In this document: in pieces, positions 50,487 to 57,220 of the stretch
Layout: the number at the start of each line of letters is the position of its first letter
How positions within the stretch are numbered: the first letter of the stretch is position 1
Assembly (NCBI RefSeq): GCF_002891295.1
Contig: NZ_LGUI01000001.1
Location: 248,001 to 312,000 of the forward strand
DNA: 64,000 nucleotides
Direction: 5' to 3'
Source of the DNA: Streptomyces eurocidicus
GTDB lineage: Bacteria > Actinomycetota > Actinomycetes > Streptomycetales > Streptomycetaceae
Made by a program: the position numbers and the translations under genes
The notes under the pieces: model-generated
What the model was told of the DNA's origin: nothing
The model's input: the letters and a program-made list of their open reading frames with translations, nothing else
The model's database searches: none

Positions 50487-50906
50487 GTGGAACCGATATC
50501 AACCAGCGTTCTGTTGGCTCTCGCTGGCGGCGCCGGCGGCGAGGTCGGCCGAGAGATGTTCACCCGACTAGTCGCCCTCGTACGACGCCCGTTCCGGTCC
50601 TCTGAGGAAGCCGACGTCGTCATCACAGGTGAGGCCGAGCTCGAAGCCCTCCGTCAGTCCCCTGCCGACCCGCAGCTCGCTCAGGCGCTGGTTGCTGCCC
50701 TCGCCGAGCGTGCCGCACGCGATGCTGATTTCCATAGCCGGCTACATGCCTGGGAGAAGCAGGCCCGACAAGCGTGCACCGATCCGAGCGATGTCAGCAA
50801 CAGCATCAGCGGTGGCACGCAACATGGCCCGGTCGTCCAAGGTCGGGACATGTACAGCTTCTCCTTCTCCTCATCAGCTGCGCAGACGGATCAACGCGAG
50901 GGATGA
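50487..50906 (+). CDS. Small partner protein of STAND ATPase
   Basis: 139-aa protein. It starts with a hydrophobic Gly/Ala helix (VEPISTSVLLALAGGAGGEVG), then a helical, Ala/Glu/Arg-rich middle (EAELEALRQSPADPQLAQAL). It ends NSISGGTQHGPVVQGRDMYSF, a tail motif I recall from many actinobacterial proteins encoded beside NB-ARC/TPR genes. The GTG at 50487 has GGGGG upstream. Its stop overlaps the start of the STAND gene by 4 bases, so the two are made together. The shared V-x-QGRD motif suggests the two proteins bind the same partner or each other. Confidence 0.75.
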   Translation: MEPISTSVLLALAGGAGGEVGREMFTRLVALVRRPFRSSEEADVVITGEAELEALRQSPADPQLAQALVAALAERAARDADFHSRLHAWEKQARQACTDPSDVSNSISGGTQHGPVVQGRDMYSFSFSSSAAQTDQREG

Positions 50907-53641
50907 GTAGTTTGGAGCGCAAGCCACACACGCCCGACAATACTGTGACCAATGTAGTTTCTGACGGGCTGTTCCTCAATGCGGTTATTCAGGGACGCGA
51001 TATTACCGTCCACCTACCACGCGAGATCAGTCCGGCTTTAGCAGGGCTACCTCCCTGCTCCCCGTCCTTTTCTGGACGCGAGGAGCAGCTGCACGAGTTG
51101 ACGCGCGGCTTGGCGCCGGACCGAAGGGCACTCCCACAACTCATTCTGGGGCTCCCCGGAGTCGGAAAGACCGAAATTGCGCTGCAAGTAGCCACTCGCG
51201 CACAGCGCGATCTGGGATGGTTTACTGGCGGCGTACTGTTTACAGACATGCAAGGGTACGACGAAACCCGACACGTCACCGCTGAGCAATCCTTATCGAG
51301 CCTCCTTAGAGCTCTAGCTATTCCTCCCGAGCACATCCCCTACGGGCTGGAAGAGAGGTCGAGACTATTCCGCACCACGCTAGCAGCATATGCAAAACGT
51401 GGATGCCGAATACTTCTAGTGGTCGACAATGCGTCGTCAGCTGATCAGGTACAGCCACTACTCCCAAGTGATGCGGTTAATTCGATTCTGATCACCTCAC
51501 GCGATAATCTAGACCTCAGCGCTCGCCGACACAGCCTTGAGATCTTATCGACAACAGCATCGATCAGCCTCCTACAAAATGTTCTCACGCACACAAATGG
51601 CGTCGAGGATGTTCGAGTGAAGGAGGACCTCGGCTCTGCGGAGGAAATCGCTGACCTCTGTGGCAACCTCCCGATAGCCCTGCAGATCTGCGGCGCGCTC
51701 CTGGCTGATTTCCCCAGCCGATCACTGGCCTCGATGAAGCAAGCCCTTTCTCAGGCCCACACACGGCTCGGAATCCTTGAGCGCGGCACAAGATCGGTCA
51801 CGGCCGCATTTGATATTTCCTATCGGAGGCTCACCAAAGATCAGGCCCGCCTCTTCCGTCTAATACCAATCAATCCTGGGGCAGACATTTCGAGCAGTGC
51901 TGCGGCTCAGCTGGCCGGGATCGAAGAGTCAGCTGCTGATCGATTGCTTGAAGATCTAGCGAGGATGCACCTAGTCGAACCGGGAGATACCTGGGGCAGG
52001 TGGCGGCTCCACAACTTGATTCGCCTATATGCCGACAGTCTAAGTAGAGAGTGTCACGTTGACGACCGACGTGACCTCGCATTTGGACGACTCTTGGATT
52101 ATTATGTCCACGGTGCGCACGCCGCATCCTCGCATCTGACGCCTAATCTCACTCCTTCTCGCTGGTTCATGGGCCAGAGAGATGCACTGAGATGGCTTGA
52201 CTCGGAGCGCTCCAACCTGATCCTAGCGGTGGGGCTAGCCATAAAGACTGGAGAATACGAGGCATCGTGCGTACTCGCAAATGAACTTGCCACCTATCTG
52301 CAGCAATTCCATCACGCTGACGACTTCCTCGCGGTATCCTACGCGGCCACGAAAGCCGCCAACATGTCCGGGAATAAGACTCTGGAAGATCAAGCGATTA
52401 GTAATACCAAAAAGGCGTTGACGCAACTCAAATCACTCGAAGACGCTATTAAAGGCTTCACCACCGCGTCATCGATATTCAGCGAATCCAACGACCTGCA
52501 GTACGAGGCATCTACGCTAAGCTCAGTCGGCCACGCAATGAGCTTGACCGGCAACTTCGAGGAAGCGATTACCCACCTTACCACTTCAGCTGAACTGTAC
52601 CGCAAATTACGGCAACCAGGCCTAGAAGGACTAGCGCTCGCCAGCCTCGGAGAGGTCTTGGCTTCAGCCGGAAAGCCAGGAAAAGCAGTTGATGCATACT
52701 GCGATTCCTTGGAACTGCTCCAGCAAGCGGGTGACCTCCACGGCGTGGGTTTAGTTCTTGGGAACCTCGGCCTCACTCGACAACAAATGGACCAACCAAC
52801 CGAGGCTCTTCGGGCATTCAAGTCAGCCCTCGCAATATTTCAAGAGAGTGGCTCCAGAGCCGAAGAAGGAAAAGTCCTAAATAGCCTTGGCCTGACGCTC
52901 CAGACCCTAGGAGAATCCCGCGATGCCATTGACTGCCATTCACGCGCAATCTCAATCGCACGTGACGTGCGAGACCACGACCTAGAAGGTTCCGCTCTAG
53001 TAGACCTAGGCATCTATCTCCGATCAATTTCCCGGCTTGCGGAAGCAGCGGATGCGTTCGCTGATGCCGCCCGGGCTTTCGCTAATGTGGGCGACAACCA
53101 ACGTAAAGCAAGTGCCTTGCAAGCCGAAGGTGTCACCTTTACTTACTTGGGGCGCTATCAGGAGGCCGTGGACGCTTACTCGAAGGCTGAGTACGCCTTC
53201 CGGATAATTGGCGACGGCGCCGGAGAAGGGATGTCACTCGCCAACCGCGGTGCCGCGCTTCGGTCGTGGGGACGCTTAAGGGAATCCATTGAGGTATTGA
53301 CGGCTGCGGTCGATGTCTTGAGCCAGGCGGGCGGCAAAACACTTGCGTCCCCAGCCACCCTGCAGCTTGGTGGATCCCTGGCAGCTGCAGGCCGTAGCGC
53401 AGAGGCAGTGCAGGTATTCGCACGAGCCGCTGAGGAGTTTGCGAGAGCTGGGGATATGTTGGAGGAAGCCAAGGCCCTGCTGGCCCGCGGGATAGCCCTC
53501 CGCAGCTTGGGGCGTTTCAGTGAAGCTGCTACAGACCTCACCCACGCCATTGCAGTATTCCGTGAAGAGGGTGATAGGGAGCGTGCAACTATGGCGCGCC
53601 TGCATCTCGACGAAATTCACAAGGGGTTCTCTACCCCTTGA
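50903..53641 (+). CDS. NB-ARC/AP-ATPase STAND protein with TPR sensor
   Basis: 912-aa STAND NTPase. The N-terminal tail (NTVTNVVSDGLFLNAVIQGRD) shares the QGRD motif with the upstream partner. The NB-ARC domain (about residues 55-330) has Walker A LILGLPGVGKTEIALQVA, Walker B CRILLVVDNASS, a sensor SILITSRDNLDL and the GLPLA-like motif LCGNLPIALQICGA. After a winged-helix region, at least eight TPR repeats run from about 500 to 905 (e.g. GLEGLALASLGEVLASAGKP). Codons are visibly AT-richer than elsewhere in the window, suggesting recent transfer. Such proteins act in antiphage defence or as regulators. No separate effector domain is fused. Confidence 0.88.
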   Translation: MSSLERKPHTPDNTVTNVVSDGLFLNAVIQGRDITVHLPREISPALAGLPPCSPSFSGREEQLHELTRGLAPDRRALPQLILGLPGVGKTEIALQVATRAQRDLGWFTGGVLFTDMQGYDETRHVTAEQSLSSLLRALAIPPEHIPYGLEERSRLFRTTLAAYAKRGCRILLVVDNASSADQVQPLLPSDAVNSILITSRDNLDLSARRHSLEILSTTASISLLQNVLTHTNGVEDVRVKEDLGSAEEIADLCGNLPIALQICGALLADFPSRSLASMKQALSQAHTRLGILERGTRSVTAAFDISYRRLTKDQARLFRLIPINPGADISSSAAAQLAGIEESAADRLLEDLARMHLVEPGDTWGRWRLHNLIRLYADSLSRECHVDDRRDLAFGRLLDYYVHGAHAASSHLTPNLTPSRWFMGQRDALRWLDSERSNLILAVGLAIKTGEYEASCVLANELATYLQQFHHADDFLAVSYAATKAANMSGNKTLEDQAISNTKKALTQLKSLEDAIKGFTTASSIFSESNDLQYEASTLSSVGHAMSLTGNFEEAITHLTTSAELYRKLRQPGLEGLALASLGEVLASAGKPGKAVDAYCDSLELLQQAGDLHGVGLVLGNLGLTRQQMDQPTEALRAFKSALAIFQESGSRAEEGKVLNSLGLTLQTLGESRDAIDCHSRAISIARDVRDHDLEGSALVDLGIYLRSISRLAEAADAFADAARAFANVGDNQRKASALQAEGVTFTYLGRYQEAVDAYSKAEYAFRIIGDGAGEGMSLANRGAALRSWGRLRESIEVLTAAVDVLSQAGGKTLASPATLQLGGSLAAAGRSAEAVQVFARAAEEFARAGDMLEEAKALLARGIALRSLGRFSEAATDLTHAIAVFREEGDRERATMARLHLDEIHKGFSTP

Positions 53642-53681
53642 TAGGAGAGAACGCGCCCCTGGCGTGGGTACGACCGTGAGC

Positions 53682-53721
53682 AGTGACCGTCCTTGACACC
53701 ACTCTCGATCCAACGGTCACT
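53682..53721. terminator. Hairpin between STAND and NUDIX genes
   Basis: 9-bp stem AGTGACCGT (53682-53690) / ACGGTCACT (53713-53721) with a 22-base loop, in the convergent gap. Confidence 0.5.
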
Positions 53722-53722
53722 A

Positions 53723-54253
53723 TCACCAGCCGTCGAGCGATACTTCCGGGCCGCCTCCAAAGTAACGGTGGAGAGCGCTGGCGGTGGTGCCCACGAACTC
53801 CTCGGGGATAGTGTCCGCGTCGACCCAGCGGACCTGAGCGTGCTTGCGAGGTTCGCGGTTTTCGGGTTCGCCGATCCATTCGTGTGCGGTGAAGACGACG
53901 GTGAGGAAGCCGTTGGGGGCTTCAACGCCCCAGGCGCCATGGATGATGTGGGCGACCTTCAGCGCCTCGGGCTTCACGGTCAGACCGGTCTCCTCATGTA
54001 GCTCGCGGATAGCCGTCTCGGTAATCGGTTCGCCGGGCTCGCTCTTGCCGACCGGGAGGTCCCACAGGCCCTGGGCGAACTTGGCGTTCTCGCTGCGCTG
54101 GAGGAGGACCACGCGGTTGGTGGCCTTGTCGTGGACGATGACGGCGGCGACCAGCAGGGTCATGGATTCCAGCGCGGGCTTGAGCGCCTTGGGCTGGTCA
54201 TCGGTTGTCGGCTGAGCCACGGGGGTCCCTTCGTCGGCCGGGTTGGTGGGCAT
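53723..54253 (-). CDS. NUDIX hydrolase
   Basis: 176-aa NDP-X pyrophosphohydrolase. The NUDIX box is complete (GKSEPGEPITETAIRELHEETGL, G-x5-E-x7-REUxEExGU with U = Leu). The N-terminal 25 residues are disordered. It ends at 53723 and starts 2 bases before the stop of the HTH-TPR gene, so the two are co-transcribed. This suggests that a nucleotide-derived signal or a damaged nucleotide is part of the same pathway. Substrate unknown. Confidence 0.9.
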   Translation of the reverse strand: MPTNPADEGTPVAQPTTDDQPKALKPALESMTLLVAAVIVHDKATNRVVLLQRSENAKFAQGLWDLPVGKSEPGEPITETAIRELHEETGLTVKPEALKVAHIIHGAWGVEAPNGFLTVVFTAHEWIGEPENREPRKHAQVRWVDADTIPEEFVGTTASALHRYFGGGPEVSLDGW

Positions 54254-54254
54254 G

Positions 54255-55610
54255 TTAGGCGAGCGCCTCCCGGGCGCGGCGGGCGAGTTCGGCGGCGCCG
54301 GGCACTTTGCGCCGTTGGTACACCGCCAGGGTTGATCGGATGGAGGTGATCGCCTTGCGGGTGCGGTCGGAAGTCATGCCCTCCATCAGCGTGAGGGCCT
54401 GGTTCCAAGCGGAGACGGCCTCATCGGCGCGGGCCTGGGCGGCGAGGCTGTCGCCGAGGTCGGCGTAGGTGAGGGCGTGGACGCGCTTGTATTTCTCGGG
54501 GTCCCAGCGGACGAGCGCGTCGCGGTGTTGCTGTTCGGTGCCGACGTGATCGGCGAGGTCGGTGAGCGTACGGGCCGTGTGGCTGGCGACGGTGCCGGCG
54601 GCCGGCCCGCTGACGAGGGAGAAGCTGGGCTGGGGGCAGTCGTCGCGGAGCAGGGCGTCCTCGGCTGCGAGCAGGGCGCGGGCCGCTGCGGGCCGCTCGT
54701 CGACTGCGGCGAAGGCGCGGGCGTGGGTGATGTGGAGCAGTGCCTCGGTCTGGCCGTCGACGTGGCCGAGGCCGCGGCTGAGGGCTCCTTCGACGAGGTC
54801 GACGCAGTGGTGGGGCTGCTTGAGGCTGAGGGCCTGGTGGGCGAGGGCGCGCATCATCCAGGCGGCGTGGCCGTGCGGGTCGGCTTCGCAGGCGAGCCGG
54901 TAGCCGACCTGGTAGTAGCGCTGGGCGGCGCCTTCCTGGCCGAGGTCGTGGTGCTTCCAGCCCGCGAGGTAGGCCAGCTCGGCGACGGCGCCGAAGGCGG
55001 CGCGGCGTAAGGCGTCGGAGGGGAAGCGGGCGCGGAGCATGGGGGCGGCGGTGTCGGCAAGGTAGGCGGTGACGGTGGTGAGCCCGTGGCCACCGCCCAG
55101 GCGTTCGTCGGCCGCGCTGAACGCGGCGGTGATCTGGTGGACCACCTCGACGTCCTCCGCCCCGACCAGGGACCTACCGGTGCGTGCGCGAAGCATGCGG
55201 GCTGCGGCCTCGTGGTCGTAGGCCAGGGGCATCGCCACCCCCGCGGTGGTGAAGGCGGCCACGGCCAGGAAGCGGCGTCGCTCGACGTCGGCGCGGCCGA
55301 GGTCGGTCGCCGTGACGACGGGATCGGGGTCGTCGGGGACAGTGGCTTCGGGGTCGCGCAGGCCGATCTCGGTGAGGGTGATGGTGCGGCCGACCCTGCG
55401 TGAGAGGGCTTCCGCCAGGTAGTGGCCGGTCTGACCAGTGGGCTGCCGGGTGCCGTTCACCCAGTGGGAGATCGCCGACTTGTTGGTTTGGATGATCTCG
55501 CCGTTCTCCGCGGCGATCCGGCGCACGCCCTTGGCCAGTGCTTCGTACGTGCAACCGATCGTGTCGATGACCTCGCGCAGACGGATATTGGGTCTGCTGG
55601 TCGCCGCCAT
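54255..55610 (-). CDS. HTH-TPR regulator with internal RRRFL motif
   Basis: 451-aa regulator. The N-terminal HTH (RLREVIDTIGCTYEALAKGVRRIA; TNKSAISHWVNGTRQPTGQTG) resembles Lsr2-independent XRE-type DNA binders. Next comes a twin-Arg-like segment ERRRFLAVAAFTTAGVAMPL (about 107-126), which is internal and so not a signal peptide. The C-terminal TPR-like helices include GGGHGLTTVTAYLADTAAPMLR and LAYLAGWKHHDLGQEGAAQRYY. It is clearly related to the regulator at 43-44.6 kb. It is divergent from the operon at 55.9 kb and probably controls it. Confidence 0.87.
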   Translation of the reverse strand: MAATSRPNIRLREVIDTIGCTYEALAKGVRRIAAENGEIIQTNKSAISHWVNGTRQPTGQTGHYLAEALSRRVGRTITLTEIGLRDPEATVPDDPDPVVTATDLGRADVERRRFLAVAAFTTAGVAMPLAYDHEAAARMLRARTGRSLVGAEDVEVVHQITAAFSAADERLGGGHGLTTVTAYLADTAAPMLRARFPSDALRRAAFGAVAELAYLAGWKHHDLGQEGAAQRYYQVGYRLACEADPHGHAAWMMRALAHQALSLKQPHHCVDLVEGALSRGLGHVDGQTEALLHITHARAFAAVDERPAAARALLAAEDALLRDDCPQPSFSLVSGPAAGTVASHTARTLTDLADHVGTEQQHRDALVRWDPEKYKRVHALTYADLGDSLAAQARADEAVSAWNQALTLMEGMTSDRTRKAITSIRSTLAVYQRRKVPGAAELARRAREALA

Positions 55611-55866
55611 GACCTCCTCCGTCCTGGGGCTGTAAACCGCGTATACCGCTTGGCCTCGCCTTCACCGTACCCACTGTGCGTGACGGCCGGTTCACTTAAT
55701 CGCAGCCGCCCGGAACTGCCCGAACGCATCCTGGCTCTCCCCTTGGTCCGGCAGCTCCCTGCCCGACTGACTGGCGGCCTCTGAAGCCGTAGCGGGCCCC
55801 GGCGCCCACCAGTTGTCTCCTCGCCGTGCCGGCGGCCCGCTGCATCCATTCCCGAAGGAGACGACG

Positions 55867-56052
55867 GTGACGTACAAGTCCCGTACGACCAGCGACAGGA
55901 AGCCCCGTGGCAACTGGCTGGGCGTGACACTCGGCTGGATCTGGGCTCTCGGCACGCTCGCGGCGGACAGCAGCCTGGCCGCCATCGTGGGCCATGACCT
56001 GACCCACCGTGTGGATGGTGGCGTGGCGGTGTCGCGGCCGGAGGGCCACTGA
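55867..56052 (+). CDS. Small hydrophobic peptide (possible precursor or membrane partner)
   Basis: 61 aa. The GTG at 55867 has GAAGGAG at ideal spacing. The N-terminus is basic (VTYKSRTTSDRKPRGN), the middle hydrophobic (WLGVTLGWIWALGTLAA, one membrane span in length), and the C-terminus polar (GHDLTHRVDGGVAVSRPEGH). The next gene starts 2 bases after the stop, so it is the first gene of the operon. It has no Cys and a single Ser-Arg-Pro near the end. It may be a membrane anchor or regulatory peptide; a modified-peptide precursor is a speculative alternative. Confidence 0.6.
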   Translation: MTYKSRTTSDRKPRGNWLGVTLGWIWALGTLAADSSLAAIVGHDLTHRVDGGVAVSRPEGH

Positions 56053-56053
56053 G

Positions 56054-57220
56054 ATGGCAGGAGCATCGAGCGCCGCCCCGGCGGCCGCGGACGTCTTCGC
56101 CTACGCGGACCGGCAGATCGAGCAGGCGGCGGCCAGGCTGTGGCCGGGGGCCGTGGTGCGGCTCGGGGTGCACACGCCGAGCGTGACGGCCTACGTCCGT
56201 CGAGTTCAGGTGGATGAGCGGGCCCTGTTCGCCAAGGTCTCGCTGCTGGGCCTGTCGCTGGTGTCGGTGCTGCGAGGTACGGCCGGGGACTGGCCGCAGG
56301 TCCGGGCCGCCCAGGCGGCCTACCAGGGCTCGCCGGGCACTCTGCTGGAGCGGGAAGCCCGGGGGCTGGACATCCTGCGCGAGGAGGCCGGAGTACTGGC
56401 CTGCCGCGTCGCCGGGCTCCAGAGCGGGGTGCTGTTCACCGAGCCAGTGACGGGCCCGACGCTGGCCGACCTGCTGGCCAAGGAACCCCACCGCAGCGGT
56501 GAGCTGATGACCCGCGTCCTGGTGGAGCTGACGGGTCTCCAACGGCCCGCGGTCGCCAGGTCCGTGGACGAGGTGGCGATCGTCGAACGGGGCATTGGCC
56601 CGACCTTCCACCGCAAGTTCAACGGCATCAGCGGCCCGACCTACCTGCGTAAAGCGGGGCAGACGGGTGAAGTGCTGGCGGGCGTGGTGGGCAGACTGCG
56701 ACGGCTGCGACCGGTTCCGGCGGCCGGACGGCGGCCGGTGCTCTACGGCGACCTCAAGCCGGACCACGCGGTCTTCTCCGGTGGCCCCGAGAGCCGTCCA
56801 GTCTTCCTCGACCCGGGCCTTGCCTGCGGCCGGCCCCAGACGGATGCGGCGAAGCTGGTCTCGCGGACGGTGCTGAACCTGGTCGCCTCCCCTCCGGACC
56901 GGGCAGCGGCCAAAGCGGTTGTTGGCGGCATCGAGGTCTTCGCCGACGCGATGACCGCCGACCTCGGGCCCGACGAGCGAGCCGCATGGATCAAGCACCT
57001 GGTGGTGTTGTGGCTGATGGACACCACCAACATCCTCAGCACCTACCTGACCTGCCCGGCCGACCTGCCCTTGCCCGAGCACGCCGTCAAAATCACCCAA
57101 CAGGCGATGTCGGTGTGCACCCTGCTCGACCGCACCACCGTGAACCTGCTCGCCGGGACGGACCCGCGGGCGGTGTGGCGGCTCGCCCTGGCCGACGTGG
57201 CGAAGGCGGCCGACCGGTGA
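56054..57220 (+). CDS. APH/choline-kinase-like phosphotransferase
   Basis: 388-aa protein-kinase-fold phosphotransferase. The N-lobe contains the probable ATP Lys in ERALFAKVSLLG. The catalytic loop reads VLYGDLKPDHAVF: Asp is present, but the usual His is Tyr and the Asn is His. The metal-binding segment is FLDPGLACG (DPG instead of DFG/DWE). These changes are internally consistent with an active but unusual small-molecule kinase. The ATG is 2 bases after the small peptide, and its stop overlaps the next gene (GTGA). The substrate is not known. Confidence 0.75.
   Translation: MAGASSAAPAAADVFAYADRQIEQAAARLWPGAVVRLGVHTPSVTAYVRRVQVDERALFAKVSLLGLSLVSVLRGTAGDWPQVRAAQAAYQGSPGTLLEREARGLDILREEAGVLACRVAGLQSGVLFTEPVTGPTLADLLAKEPHRSGELMTRVLVELTGLQRPAVARSVDEVAIVERGIGPTFHRKFNGISGPTYLRKAGQTGEVLAGVVGRLRRLRPVPAAGRRPVLYGDLKPDHAVFSGGPESRPVFLDPGLACGRPQTDAAKLVSRTVLNLVASPPDRAAAKAVVGGIEVFADAMTADLGPDERAAWIKHLVVLWLMDTTNILSTYLTCPADLPLPEHAVKITQQAMSVCTLLDRTTVNLLAGTDPRAVWRLALADVAKAADR

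Noticed and set aside
54361..54424. Tat signal peptide in the HTH-TPR regulator
   Set aside because: The RRRFL segment lies more than 100 residues into a cytoplasmic DNA-binding protein, so it cannot be an N-terminal export signal.
55621..55660. Operator around GTATAC in the divergent region
   Set aside because: Only the 6-base core is symmetric; the flanks do not pair, so it is not distinguishable from chance.
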